Assembly (NCBI GenBank): GCA_028583605.1
Contig: CM053331.1
Location: forward strand, 14,244,857 to 14,308,856
DNA length: 64,000 nucleotides
DNA from: Dastarcus helophoroides
Taxonomy: Eukaryota; Arthropoda; Insecta; Coleoptera; Bothrideridae
Direction of reading: 5' to 3'
Shown here: in pieces, positions 40,570 to 52,014 of the stretch
Position numbering within the stretch: the stretch's first letter is position 1
Layout: the number at the start of each line of letters is the position of its first letter
Position numbers and translations under genes: made by a program
The notes under the pieces: generated by a model
Told to the model about the DNA's origin: nothing
What the model saw: only the letters and a program-made list of their open reading frames with translations
Databases searched by the model: none

Positions 40570-43330
40570 GAAGTCAAAATTAGACATTTTTTTGGAAATG
40601 TCGACTTTTTTCTCAAAATTCCGTGATTAAAGTTGAAATGTCTACTTTATCTCGAAATTTCTACTTTCTTCTCCAAATTTCGTCTTTATTCTCAAAATTT
40701 CGACTTTTTCTTAGAAATTCCGAGATTATTTACTTTTTCCACAAAATTTTTATATCAAACTGAAAATCTACGTTTTTGAACTGCAAGATTAACGTTTTCA
40801 AAAAAATTTTGAGATTACTACCCTACATTTAAAGGTTAAACTCAATACTTTAAAAACTCCCACTTTAATCTCAAATGTTTATAAAAAAATGCTCGAAAAA
40901 GATTCAAGGTTAATGCTGGATCTAAAGAAAAAGCTCAAAAATCGGGAAAAAAACTAACGTTTATAAAAATAAAATTTAATTTAATGCAAAATTTTGGAAT
41001 TTTTAAAAATAAATAATTGTAAAAATGTCAAAATATTTAAAATAGCCAAAATTTTAAAAACGAATTTAAAATTCAAAGAAACGTCGGAGATTAAAAAAAA
41101 AGTCGAAATTTTAATCAAACTCCTTTAAAGAAAGTCAGGCAAAATCTTGCAAAAATGCCGAACTTTATAAAAGTCTGAATTTAAAAAAAGCGAAATTTTG
41201 ATAAAATTTCGAATTTTAAAAAATGTAGGAGTCGCACTAATAAAAACAAAAAAGGAATTTAAAATTTTTCAAAAAACAAAATTTTCGGTAAATTTCAAAT
41301 TTTCGAAAAAGTCGAAATTTTAACAGATGAATTTAGAATACAAATTTTAGTATTTAAAATTTAAAAAAATATCGACATTTTCATATAAAGTCAAAATTTC
41401 CAATAAAAATATTTCCAAAAATGTAGAAATTCTGAAAAAATGGTAAAAAATTTAAAGACAAAATTTTGAAGATTTGAAAAAAAAAATTTTTAAAAAGGCT
41501 AAATTTTGGAAATTGTACTAATTTTATCTAAAGATAAATTGTTATTTTGACCAAAGTAAAGATTTCCAAGAAAAGACGAAATTATAAAAAATCGTCAAAA
41601 TTTCAAACAGGACAAAATTTGGAAACAGCGCTAAAAATTGAAAAATATCGAGACGTTTAAATAAAAATCGAAATTTTCAAGACGATTGGAAAATTTCAAA
41701 AGATGCTTTTCAAGAAAAATTGAATTTTTTTTATATTAAAAAACGAAATTTCCGCAAAAGCCAAAGTTTTTTAAAAGTGGTTTTAATTTAACTTAAACAA
41801 TGAAAAAAGTAAAAATTTAAAAAAAAATCCAAATTTTGAAAAATACCAAAAAGTTTAAAAAATAGGAGAAATTAAAAAAAATGTTTTAAAAAAATCTGAA
41901 TTTTTAAAAAAATTGAAATTTTAAAATAATCTAAATTAAAAAAAAAATGATAATTTAAGAAACATCGAGGTTTTCAAAAAAGTTTCAAAGTTTTGATCAA
42001 AAAGTGAAATATTTAGAAAGTCACAAATTTTGGAATTTTAAAAAATAAGGAGATTTTAAAAATGTCCAAATTTTTAAAGTAGCCGCAATTTTGAAAAAGA
42101 AATAACATTTTGAAAAAATTAAAAGTCGAAATTTTGAAAAATGCTGAAATTTTCATAAAATATTAAAATTTTCAAAAAAATTCCAGTTCTTCTAAAACAA
42201 TTCGAAATGTTTAAAAAAACTCAAACTTTTTAAAAATGTCAGTTGGTTTTCTAAAAATGTCAAACTTTTAAAAGAACGAAGTTTTGAGTCCTAATAATTA
42301 TCAAAAGAAAACAAAATTGTGAAAGGACACAAAATTTTGAAAACTCAAAATTTTTATAAGAATTTCAAGTTTTGTCTCCTTTTGAAAATAAGTAGGACTC
42401 AACCTACTAATTTTGAAAAGAAGACAAAATTTTGAAAGGAGACAAATTCAAAATTTTTAAAAGAATTCGAAATTTTTTAAAAAACGAAATTCTTAACAAA
42501 ATTCCAAATTTTCGAAAAAACGGAAATTTTGAAATACAGACGAATTTTGAAAATATATCAATAGTCGAAATTTTTAAAAATATCGACATTTTCATAAAAA
42601 TTTAAAATCTTCAATCAAAAGTGAAGATGTCCAAAAAAAGGGGAATATTTTGAAAAATTCGAATTTTCTTAAAAGGTATTTTGAGCCGAAGAGTACGATT
42701 GAAGTTTAAATTTTTCGAATAAAGCAGATATTTCTAAATTACAGACCTACATGGGAGAGAAACTTTAACTTTTAAAAGTTACTCTCAAAAATCTAAAAAT
42801 TTAGACCTAAATATTTTTAAAAAATGTGGGAATTTTCGATAACAATTCAAGACTTAAGTCCGGATTTGGAAAAAAAAGTTCAAATTTCGAAATAAAACTA
42901 AAATGTATAAAAATAAAATTTGGTTTAATACAAAATTTTAGGAAAATGTCGAGATTTCTAAGATAATTTGGAATTAAAAAATACGCAATTTTCAAATTTA
43001 AACATGGAATTTTGATATAAATTTCCAATTTCTGGTAGGCAATATTGAAGAATTGTTTGCTCAAAAATTGACAACTTGTCGAATATTCTAAATTTGGAAA
43101 TTAGGCTCTAAATTTTGAGAATTCTGTTTTGGTTTTAATCTGAAAATTTTTTATTTAGCTTGAAAATTGGTCTATTTCTAAAATTGTTTATCTTTTTTTA
43201 TGAATAGTTCGACTTTTTTAAGAGGATTTAAATTAAAATACATAATTAACAAAATGAAAAGTTCGAAAAAGAGCAACTAATGTAAAAAAGTTGTCTTAAA
43301 AGAAGTGAACTTTTAAAGTTTAAGTTAGAA
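40570..43330. repeat. 2.7 kb of cryptically simple AAAATTT/TCGAAATTT sequence
   Basis: Almost the whole stretch is built from permuted words AAAATTTT, GAAATTTT, TCGAAATT, TTTCGAC and AAAAAGTC, with no fixed period. The first ~180 bases are mostly in the opposite sense (TTTCGACTTTTTTCTC, AAAATTTCGTCTTTATTCTC). No coding capacity. Similar sequence occurs at 7500-7950, 8180-8420 and 16960-17900. Confidence 0.6.
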
Positions 43331-43483
43331 ATCTTTATAAAATAAGAATTTTCTGTTTGCCCCAAGATATAAAATAATTAATATTAAATAAATAATAAAT
43401 ATGATAACGAAGGCTTCCACGGCCAGAGTCAGTACAGGATATACTTCTTCCGGGATTGGACCGTGTCAAAGAACTACTAAAAG

Positions 43484-43528
43484 TGTTCGACGTTTCGCCC
43501 ACCATCGTAGGGGGCTTCTTCAGGAACA
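43484..43528 (-). ncRNA. Candidate type-I hammerhead ribozyme, sense pLTR
   Basis: Minus strand: stem I TGTTC; core CTGAAGA; A; stem II GCCC...GGGC closing an 11-base loop; GAAA; self-complementary ACGT giving a minimal stem III; cleavage triplet GTC; stem I return GAACA (five perfect pairs). All invariant positions of the hammerhead core are present. Minimal type-I hammerheads are documented in Penelope-like pseudo-LTRs, and the neighbouring tail supports that context. Confidence 0.72.
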
Positions 43529-43597
43529 AGGAAAGAAAAATAGATGAAATGAGGGAATATGCAAAAAAGAAAAATAAAAATAAAAGGCCAATTTTAA

Positions 43598-43830
43598 AAC
43601 ATCAGAGCACGGTAACTCAGTATGTCCACCATACCAGAGGCGAAACTCTTCTGAATTGAAAATTGGTACAAAGGATAAGAAAGTTTAGACAGAAGAGCAC
43701 GGTAACTCAGTATGTCCACCATACCAGAGGCGAAACTCTTCTGAATTGAAACTTGGTACAAAAGAAAGTTTAGGCAGAAGAGCACGGTAACTCAGTATGT
43801 CCACCATACCAAAGGCGAAACTCTTCTGAC
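43598..43830 (+). repeat. Three tandem ~85-bp units
   Basis: Units start at about 43604, 43695 and 43779 with AGAGCACGGTAACTCAGTAT and contain CCACCATACCAGAGGCGAAA, CTCTTCTGAATTGAAA. Spacings are 91 and 84 bp, the third unit diverging after CTCTTCTGA. The first overlaps the end of the pseudo-LTR arm. They lie between the coding tail and the sense arm. Confidence 0.75.
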
Positions 43831-43875
43831 AGGAAAGAGGGAAAGGGAAACTTTATATACCACGCGTCTGTGCGA

Positions 43876-44064
43876 TCACTTCCGAAGATTTCCTATGGTT
43901 GGTTTCCAGGTGGAGGAAAACATGTAACCTTCGTCTCTGTTGATGTTATTGGGGAATTTTTGGATTTCGATGGCCTCGCCTATCTTCCTATTATAGTAAT
44001 TGGGAATATTGGATATAATTGAAATATTATCGAAGAGAATCTTATGTCCGGTCTCATGTTGATG
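43876..44064 (-). pseudogene. C-terminal tail of a Penelope-like reverse transcriptase/endonuclease
   Basis: 63 open codons to TGA (43876-43878): HQHETGHKILFDN, NYYNRKIGEAIEIQKFPNNI, NRDEGYMFSSTWKPTIGNLR. EAIEI-K-PNN-NR--GY--S-TW-P is the hallmark tail following the GIY-YIG domain of Penelope-like elements. The rest of the protein is absent: the insertion is truncated at about 44064, where the inverted arm begins. Confidence 0.75.
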
Positions 44065-44195
44065 TCAATTCAGAAGAGTTTCGCCTCTGGTATGGTGGAC
44101 ATACTGAGTTACCGTGCTCTGATGTTTTAAAATTGGCCTTTTATTTTTATTTTTCTTTTTTGCATATTCCCTCATTTCATCTATTTTTCTTTCCT

Positions 44196-44240
44196 TGTTC
44201 CTGAAGAAGCCCCCTACGATGGTGGGCGAAACGTCGAACA
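44196..44240 (+). ncRNA. Candidate type-I hammerhead ribozyme, inverted pLTR
   Basis: Mirror copy of 43484-43528, same bases, on the plus strand (TGTTC, CTGAAGA, GCCC/GGGC stem, GAAACGTC, GAACA). Confidence 0.72.
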
Positions 44241-44506
44241 CTTTTAGTAGTTCTTTGACACGGTCCAATCCCGGAAGAAGTATATCCTGTACTAAATAAT
44301 AAATAAGTGTGAAAATTCAGTTTATATTTTTGATGGTGCTAATTCTATCGTGATGCGATGCATCGATTTTTCAAGCATTGTTTATAAACTGAACGATGTA
44401 TCGATATTTGTTATGCTTTACCATCCATGTTAAGACATCGATGTTTATAAACGATACATCGATGTTTTCAAAACATCGAACTATCGTTTGCATCCCTATG
44501 AAATGG

Positions 44507-45014
44507 TGGACCCAGGTCTCATCACACGTAATAATACGTTGCAAAAATTCATCACCTTTACGTTGAAAACATCCAAGATGGCGCTAACAAATCTCCAGAC
44601 GTTGTTGTTTTTGTTCTTTAGTCAAAAGACCAAGCTTATTTTTATCCGAGCTGCAATTTCACCAACAGTTATATGGCGATTATCTTCCAAACGGCGTTAA
44701 ACAGCCTTAAGCTTGTCTGCAGTCACACTGGTCCAAGGACGACGGGCATGGGGTTCATTTTCAACTTGAATTTGTCCTTCCAAAATTTTTTTGGGCCATT
44801 TATACACTTGAATTTTCTTCAAACAAGTATCCCAAAAGTCTGCTTTTAGTCTGCGAAGAATTTTGGCACGCTTTACACCTTGAACTGCAAGAAATTTAAT
44901 AATAATGCGCTGCGCAACGTGCAGATGAACTTCTTGCTCACTCTTTGTATTTACAAATGACGAACGGCGAGAACGGAATTCGCTTGAGCGCAAGAATTTA
45001 CGTGATATCCCCAC
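44507..45014 (-). pseudogene. Mariner transposase, N-terminal half
   Basis: HTH region AQRIIIKFLAVQGVKRAKIL, LKKIQVYKWPKK (45014-44697) ending in a TAA, then RLEDNRHITVGEIAARIKIS. A deletion of roughly 25-30 residues follows, then LLTKEQKQQRLEIC, a TAG, and FLQRIITCDETWVHHF with the first catalytic Asp (44560-44507). Continues at 40412 beyond the 4.08-kb insertion. I could not find the terminal inverted repeats of this mariner. Confidence 0.78.
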
Positions 45015-48000
45015 CTAACATGTCTAAGAGTATGCGCACACTCCCCACGTCCTCATGGCGACCTGATAGAATTTCCGGTACATACCCTTGTATTTCATTT
45101 TACATTTGGATCATATTTTGTTGTTTTTGCTTTTGCTATTGTTTTACATGGTATTCAAAAATAGTCGTGTCGTTTTGCACTGTTGTTATAACTGTCAGAA
45201 TATTATTTTTTTTTGTGTTCGTCAAAAGGCTTAGAACTCTCATCGGAAAATGTGTAGTAATATTAGTTGCTTAAAAACCTATTTCGCTGCAAACAGTTAG
45301 GGGTTCCACTTTTCGAGACAAAAAGAGACAAAGCGCTCCCGCTTTCAGGAAATTAACGTGTTCGAGCGAAACTGAATTTTTTGGAACCTCGGACTGTTCA
45401 AACTTAACGCTAAATTGAAAAGGTTGCGTTTATCTACCTTGTTTCATGGACCCTCTACATAAAATTACCAAAGAGAGTAAAGCGAACCTTCACTTTTAAC
45501 GTGCCATGGCCATCGGCCGCCCATCCGTTGCCTCTTCAAAGGCAATAGCTTCTTAAATTTTTGATATCATGTGATTTTTTTAGGGAATTTTGTCAATGGT
45601 AGTTGTAACATATCAAGTCACACTTGATCATACATAAATTAACAGAAAAATCGTTGTAACTTTAAATATTTTTGAAATAAATATATAAACATAAATATTC
45701 TTGAAAAGCAGAAAAAATGTTCTTCCATTTATAACCCATGCCTACTACAGTTTCCATTAAAAAATAAAACTTTAGGTTATAATCTCAAGAGCAAAATACC
45801 AATTAAAATATAATTTACTTCATTAAATTCTACCTAAAAAAATTACATTAAGAACAGCTGTAATCAAATTTTTGTAGTTAACCGAAAAGGAGCTGTAAAA
45901 TTGTGCCAAAATGGGTAAAGATACAACATTTTCTGATGACCAGGTCATTTATGTCACAAAATTGGTTCATATTTGTAAAAACCTCGATCCTCTATCTCTG
46001 CTGGTAATAGTAGTAATAGGCAAAGCCATCGAAAATGAGGCATTGCAGTTTTTTAGAATTAGCCAAAAGCTACAGATGTAGTGATCGCACTTTCAATTAA
46101 CCTTCCCTTTTTTTCAGGTATCAGTGGACAAGATAATGGAGCATGGAATTTTAAGTACCTACACTTTGAACCATAATCGTACTTTGGATTGGCCGTCTAT
46201 TTATTGGATACGTTTTTGTCCCAATTGTTTTCATCAGAAATTGGACAAAAATGTTTGATATTTAAGACTGCAATGAAACGTGTTGACGGCCCGAAACTGC
46301 ACCAGAAATTTTTCGTGCTAATTCGACCGAGAACATGCGATGTGCGACCTGACGGAAATAAACAAGATTTATTCGCACGTTAGGTGTTTTTGCGATGACT
46401 TGTGTGACCAACTGACTAGTAATTAATAAAAATAGCTATAAGGGCTAATAACTTCAATTAATCGAAGTGGGTGAAATCGGAATGATTTTCACTTTTTAAT
46501 TTAAACATCAGTCAAACTAGTTACAAAAACTTAAAAAAAAGGTTTTGCCATTTAAAAAATAGTTTAAAAATCTTCTAAAGAAATATGGCATCATAGGAAA
46601 GCATTATTTTTACATTTTTCTAAGTCAAGTTATTTTCTACATCTTTGCAATTGGAAGTACAACTTTCTCATTTCAAACAAGTCTAATGTCAGGCTTAAAA
46701 AAAACACTGTATATGATTAAGTGTATTAATGCTTATCTATCATGACATAAACATAAAAATCAAAACATTCTTAGATTAGAAAAAAAAATACCCTTAATAA
46801 GGCTGAAAATATAAAGTAATGAAGTAGGATATCTCAGTTTAAAACGAAAACAATTTTCAAAATGGAGGATTTTAATTTATCTCTATATTTTTACGATAAG
46901 CTAAAATGGAAAGCTTCCTACATAAACTAGAGTTAATATACAAACTATAATGAATTTAAGCATAAGCATTTGCGCTAAATTCGATGCGCACTATGTTTCA
47001 TAATAAAAATTTCATCAGGAAAATTGATGAGCGATATAATTATATACCTTCATAAAAAAATAAATTAAATTAAATCGACTCATAAAAGATGCGGAAAATT
47101 AGAAAATGTAGCTAGTTCATGTTAAAAAGAATTTAAAAACAAGTCTTTCTAATGTATTTGCCACTGTTGGAAGAATTATGCAAATGATATAAATCACTCA
47201 TTTTATTTAGCTTTTCGATTGCCGTATGTTTTTTCCACAATTCTAAATGTTCATTCTTTATGGTGGACTCTTATTGATCGGAAGCATTATGGTTATTCAT
47301 TAATTTTTTGATATTTTCATAATTTATTTAACATAATTTTTCATGTCTAATTATGGTCTTCTATATTTTATTTTTTCCCATCTATGTAAAATAAACTGAC
47401 CTATTTTTTCTCCTCATAATGTGACATATTAAAAATATGCTAGTCATATTTCAAAAAATGTTTCAGAATATTGTCAACTTCCATTACTAAAAATGTAAAT
47501 ATTTCTAAACTCTGACTTGCAGAAATTCTAAATAAATCTAAATGTTTGGTTTTCTTTTCTTTTTTGTTCTTTAAAACTGTTTATTATAAATAGAAATCAA
47601 AATGAATATTTTGAAAAAACAAAATATTTCGAAATTAAAAATTGACAAATAATACATTATACATGATTAATATTTTGTTCTAATTAGGGATGCCTATAAA
47701 AAATACTAAAATATTTAAAATAAAATGAATTCTAATTAATTAATTTAAATAATACCAATTAAATACTTTGCTAAAACTAAATATTATTTTTATACATAAA
47801 AAACCCCAATCCTTTAATTTGGAAAAATGTTTACTTTATTTAATTTGAAAGAAAAATATATTTTTTATATTAAAATATCTTTCAGCGCCTAACATTTATT
47901 GCGAAAATAAGAAAATATTAAATTATTATGGACAGATCTAGCATTTGAAATATTTCGTCGGCGGTTACACCGAAAATTTCTTTAGCCGTTGTTTTGCTAA

Positions 48001-48339
48001 CAAGCTCCATGGATAGCAGACTCCTACGAATATTCCGGCTAATCTGAATTCTCGTCCAAAGCTTCAATTAGAGGTGTGTTTAGAAGATCAAGCTGCTCGT
48101 TCATAAGTGTAAATTGACTAGATTGTAAATATGCAATTTACACTTATACGAAATATGATACTTCAATCTTAAAGAAAAGGGTCTGCAGAGTTGGATACAC
48201 AACCGGTCTCGGACTTTTCCATCTTACTGCACTGGCAGTTTTGCCATAGATTTTCGACGTAGACCAACTTGAAGGCCATCGCACTCAAACGGACTCAAAG
48301 GAGAGAACCTGTTGGTTGTTATTTATTGGGTGTTCAAAT
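45015..48339. other. Intergenic sequence; one short spliced-looking frame and one hairpin
   Basis: No gene I can support. 45300-45560 is GC-richer and may be an unidentified repeat. At 46116 a TTTTTTTCAG is followed by an open frame of about 47 codons (VSVDKIMEHGILSTYTL...), without recognisable homology. 46400-47900 is AT-rich and featureless. 47930-48330 is GC-richer; a minus-strand frame there (MELVSKTTAKEIFGVTADEI) could be part of an eroded gene or element, unidentified. Confidence 0.35.
48103..48147. repeat. Hairpin with 14-bp perfect stem
   Basis: ATAAGTGTAAATTG and CAATTTACACTTAT separated by 17 bases. Function unknown; no coding gene ends here that it could terminate. Confidence 0.5.
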
Positions 48340-48590
48340 TTAAATTTGAAATTTAGGCTTTTTGCAGTTGTAAACCATATTTTTAAATAATAACACTTTA
48401 CTTCAAGTCATTCTCTCAAATTTTTAAATAATTGAACTCTATGTATAAAAAATAAACAAAATGATGTCATTTTCAATGATTTAGGATCAGACGGGAATTT
48501 TTATAAAGAATGACTTTTTCTCGTAAATCCACAAATAAAAAAACAAACTCCTCTTCAGCACTTCATCTTGAGGGACACTGTAAGTTTTTA
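48340..48590 (+). repeat. Dispersed repeat family V, copy 3 (uninterrupted)
   Basis: TTTAGGCTTTTTGCAGTTGT, AAACCATATTTTTAAATAAT, TTTTTAAATAATTGAACTCT, GATGTCATTTTCAATGATTT, ATCCACAAATAAAAAAAC. The TA at 48429-48430 corresponds to the TA duplicated by the Tigger element at 33419-35565. Confidence 0.65.
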
Positions 48591-49309
48591 TTTAGACAAG
48601 ATTTCAAATGTCCACTGTTTGCTTGTTAGTAAAATTTAAGTCGATAATAAAATTCGTGTGTAATGTTTTATAAAATATCGTGATCCAAGATTTTTTAAGA
48701 AAAAATTGGGGCTTAGTTCTTTTGGAAAAAATATAAAAACGCAGTAAAATGTGACTAGTCTTAAACAGACATCAACCTCTTTCCGACAATTTGCAAGAAA
48801 AATGTTGGTCCAGCTTTAGTAAATTTGTTTCAGTTTACGTTTCCACGCCAATTTTTTTTATGCGAGAATTGGCCTCATTATTGATAAATGGAAAAAATTA
48901 TTCCAAAATATATATTTGATTATTTGTTTTGTGTCATTTATTTTATTTCATCATTTAACTTCTTAAAAATTGATTTGATAGGTAACTAAAGAAATGTTTC
49001 AATATATATAATATACGCTGGAGAAGTCGTGGTGTTCTGCTAATATAATTGATTCACTCTTATCAATTATCCTTTATTATATAAAAAAAATTTATAACAT
49101 GTTTTTGATTCGACCGAATATATTTAACCATGATGAATCATATGTGTAAATACATATTAAAATATAAATTAAGCTCCTTACCAAGTCATCAGTTGGAGTT
49201 GAAACAGTAATTAGTAGAAAAAAAAGACCATTTAATTCATTTTTTAATGACTAAACTAATAACTGGAAAAGCAATATAGCGTTTTCCCCTAATTAAAACA
49301 GATGGTTAC
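48591..49309. other. 5' flank of the odorant-binding protein gene
   Basis: AT-rich sequence with no recognised element; contains whatever upstream control the OBP gene has. Confidence 0.35.
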
Positions 49310-49316
49310 TATAAAT
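49310..49316 (+). promoter_or_regulatory. Probable TATA box of the odorant-binding protein gene
   Basis: TATAAAT in the context TTACTATAAATACC, 85-91 bp upstream of the ATG at 49401. It would place transcription start near 49340 and give a 5' UTR of about 60 nt. Another A/T match (TTATAAG, about 49369) is closer but weaker. Confidence 0.45.
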
Positions 49317-49400
49317 ACCATTAATACATATTACAACTTACGATTGGGTCAAGCAAGGTTACTTGACATTATAAGTATTCTTTTTATTTTAACTTTAGAA

Positions 49401-49439
49401 ATGAAGTTTATAGTAATTACATTGATTATATCAAGTTAT
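49401..49439 (+). CDS. Odorant-binding protein, exon 1 (signal peptide)
   Basis: 39 nt coding MKFIVITLIISSY, ending at a consensus donor GTAAGT (49440-49445) in phase 0. Joined to exon 2 it gives the signal sequence MKFIVITLIISSYVYA, predicted to be cleaved before EDHIV. Start chosen because it is the only ATG that opens a hydrophobic leader followed by a donor in the right phase between the TATA box and exon 2. The intron is 2,575 bp. Confidence 0.82.
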
Positions 49440-49999
49440 GTAAGTATACTTTACATTCCGTCTGATTTTTTATAGAGGTTTATTGGCCCAAAAAACATTA
49501 TATCAATCTCAATTTCATTTTATTATTTTGTAAAGATATATATTTAGTAAATACACTAGCTGGTTGGTTTCCTTTTCCTTAAGAGATCAAGATAGTATGC
49601 TAAATTCCAACAATTAAAACTACAAAGTTGTAGTATATTTCAGACTTGGTTTCAAAATAAGAAAGCTCGGTAAATCACAAGTTTTGAAAAATTAGGCAAA
49701 AGAAAAATTCGATTATTTTCGATAACGTTTCGTATGTCTTGAATTACTTTAATGGTTCAGATGCTTCCTTTTACTAATAAATCGTTATGTTAAGTTTAGT
49801 TTATTTCAATTTATGTTCATCTCCTTGCTCAGGGAAGTTAGCATGAGATAGCTAACCGATAAAATAGAGAAGATAAGTTTTCCTTTTTTCGAAACTGGTT
49901 TCAGTAGAATCTAATTTGTAGCTGTTATGCGGGTGCTTACAATTTAGCTTCCGATTTATCAGAATATCATCAAAATATCGTCAACATTTTAATGTGTAA

Positions 50000-50290
50000 T
50001 ATGTGGGCTTCCTCATGCGCAAAGAAATACGAGTAGAAGAAAAAGTTAAATAAATGAAGATGTGAATAAACTGCCGCTTCAAATGCAGACAAATTATAAT
50101 CATTAGGAAAAATTCCGATCGATAACCTATTCCAGATTTTGGAAGATCTACAGAAAATTGCGTCTTCAAGTTCTGAGTGTGCCAAGCTGATATTCTTGCA
50201 TGTTTTAATAATATTTTTCTTGAAAGAATCAGAGCCACTTCTTTTTGAGAACGTCTTTCGTGATCTGTTTCTGCAGTGAGGCAATGTTTT
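50000..50290 (-). pseudogene. Possible LINE ORF2 C-terminal fragment
   Basis: Minus-strand frame MPHCRNRSRKTFSKRSGSDS...SSKIWNRLSIGIFPNDYNLS...FEAAVYSHL resembles the last ~80 residues of many non-LTR retrotransposon proteins (R-C-R....SF-.....WN-LP......F). Weak match by eye; it could be chance. Confidence 0.3.
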
Positions 50291-51329
50291 TTTACGAATA
50301 TTTTAACACTTTTATGCACTCCAAAGTGATGAATTGTGTTAAAAGTCAGCTTTACTAAATTAATTTAATGCATAGGGAATATTCTGATATAAATATTTTG
50401 TCTATGCTGTTTACTGCTAATTACTTATCACAATAATCGCAACAGAGAAAACATCAGTGATATTTAAATTAACACAATATCATGGCAATTTAGTAAAAAA
50501 AAAGTACATTCTTTATTCTTCAGATTCAATTAATCGCTTTCAATTAGCTTTTCGCTTAATATGGTCCTATTATTACTACAAATTTTATGAATATTTAAAT
50601 TAAAATGTGCTTAAAATATCATTTCCAATTAAGTTGCCGCCACTGTATGTGTAATAAGCAACAAGAACGTAGGACCAAAGGGGTTAGATAGATTATTTCG
50701 ACCTATTCTAAGACAGGCTGTACCCATCGCTGTAAGGAGATGTGTGGCTAGGACAACTGCCAGCTCAGTAGTGCATTTTTCAAGAACAATGAGAAAGTTA
50801 CTATCAAGATAACGAGTCTTCTGTGTGTTGAGATCCAGAGAAATTTTTATGAATTTGTATTATCTGAACAGCTTTAGGAATTGATGTGCCAGTCCTAAGG
50901 ACAGGGCGATCTCTGTTATGTAACTCAAACTGTAAATTTTAAAGGCATCAGATGAGCCTTTTCAATGGAATTCACTGTGATAATGATTTATCTCATTCAG
51001 CAGGTGTAGATAAACTAGTATGTATTAATATTTTAATCTCTAAGTTATCGAATCCAAAGACTTAAATCGTTGGTAAAACCAAATATTCACACCAAGGGAA
51101 TTGGTTTTATAGTTTACAGTTAAATTTTCCCAGAAAATCAGAAAGTTCGTATGTTTATCAAGGTGCATTTCCAAAAAAAATATTCCTTATATTTTAATTT
51201 TCCTGTCTATATGGAACTTAGTTGTAAATGAAAATAATAAATAGGCATCTTGTTTAGTGAATTTAAAGACAAAGTCACTAAACGCAATCATTATTTTACA
51301 CTACATTTCATTTTGCTACCTTATACTCA

Positions 51330-51640
51330 TGGTTGGGTAGTTTTCAGCTATCTCACATGGAAAGTCAGTAATAATTATTATCCTTCAACGATGATACTTC
51401 CAAAATAAATAACATATTTGATGTGTCAGCTTTGACACGCTTGTCATAATTTCGCCATTATGTGATCAAAGGCCACAAAAAAATTTCTATGAAATGAAAA
51501 GAAAAAACTTGTTGTTAAATTAAGTTTTCTCAACAAAAAAAACGAATTAGGTGTTACTCTTTTACAATGTACTTGGGACGAACTTGATCTACAATATGTA
51601 TGAAAATTATAAGAACCTGAATTTTTTAAGTTTGGTTGTT
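51330..51640 (-). repeat. Dispersed repeat family T/S, copy C
   Basis: Minus strand: ATGACAAGCGTGTCAAAGCTGACAC and TCATCGTTGAAGGATAATAA match 60620-60690. 51480-51632 (AAATGAAAAGAAAAAACTT, CTACAATATGTATGAAAATT, ATAAGAACCTGAA) matches 5098-5262. Confidence 0.65.
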
Positions 51641-52014
51641 CTCTAAAACACTAAGTTTTTCTTCGGCAGAATTGCAAAAATCGAAGAATTGGGAACTGCA
51701 ACCTGATAGCAGACATTTATGTAGACTGACAATCGTTTTTCAGTGACGAATTTTAAAGTTAATTCTAATTTAAAAATATAGCAAGTAAAATCATCGTCTA
51801 GAGAAAGCTCTTTTCTGTTCAAAAAGCTATATTATAACTGATCTGCGTCACAAGTACCCGATATATAATCATTTCTATGAGAAAAAGTCGTGTTTTTTTG
51901 GCATTTTTTGATGATAGGGCAAACTACGACTAACGATCGTGGTGTGCAATTTCAGAAATAGCAGCTTTCCTAATTTTGAAGGACCACCTAATTATTAATT
52001 CTTTTCTTTTATAG

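Larger units (their letters stand above)
43431..44293 (-). mobile_element. 5'-truncated Penelope-like element with inverted pseudo-LTRs
   Basis: Arms 43431-43662 and 44062-44293 are inverted copies without gaps (coordinates sum to 87724 along the arm). They appear identical, and encode the same meaningless 67-codon frame on opposite strands. Between them, on the minus strand, lie the C-terminal tail of a Penelope-like protein and then three tandem ~85-bp units. The downstream arm (left) is in sense orientation relative to the coding tail and the upstream arm is inverted, a layout known for truncated Penelope insertions. The identical arms indicate a recent insertion or gene conversion. Confidence 0.75.
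40421..44498. mobile_element. hAT-like element, 4,078 bp, without transposase
   Basis: Ends TAGGGATGCAACATCGTTC (40421) and, on the complement, TAGGGATGCAAACGATAG (to 44498). The 8-bp target duplication TGTAATGG / TGAAATGG (40413-40420, 44499-44506; 7 of 8) comes from the interrupted mariner coding sequence, where one copy falls in the HHF-TPESK stretch. Subterminal regions at both ends contain repeated ATCGATGT/ACATCGAT words, as hAT subterminal motifs often do. The interior holds no hAT transposase: it is 2.7 kb of cryptic simple sequence and a Penelope-like insertion. Confidence 0.75.
49446..52000. other. Intron of the odorant-binding protein gene
   Basis: Contains a possible LINE C-terminal fragment (50000-50290, minus) and a dispersed repeat (51330-51640, minus). 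50640-50900 is GC-richer, possibly another unidentified repeat. Nothing else is recognised. Confidence 0.5.

Noticed and set aside
43598..43830. CRISPR-like regularly spaced repeat
   Set aside because: Units of 84-91 bp are tandem copies of one sequence without distinct spacers, in an animal genome, inside a retroelement.
43456..44268. Two identical 67-codon frames on opposite strands as a duplicated small gene
   Set aside because: They are the same Penelope pseudo-LTR arm in inverted orientation; the frame crosses the ribozyme and has no independent support.
46116..46260. Possible exon after a TTTTTTTCAG acceptor
   Set aside because: About 47 codons without recognisable homology and no partner exon found; splice-like acceptors are common in this T-rich sequence.
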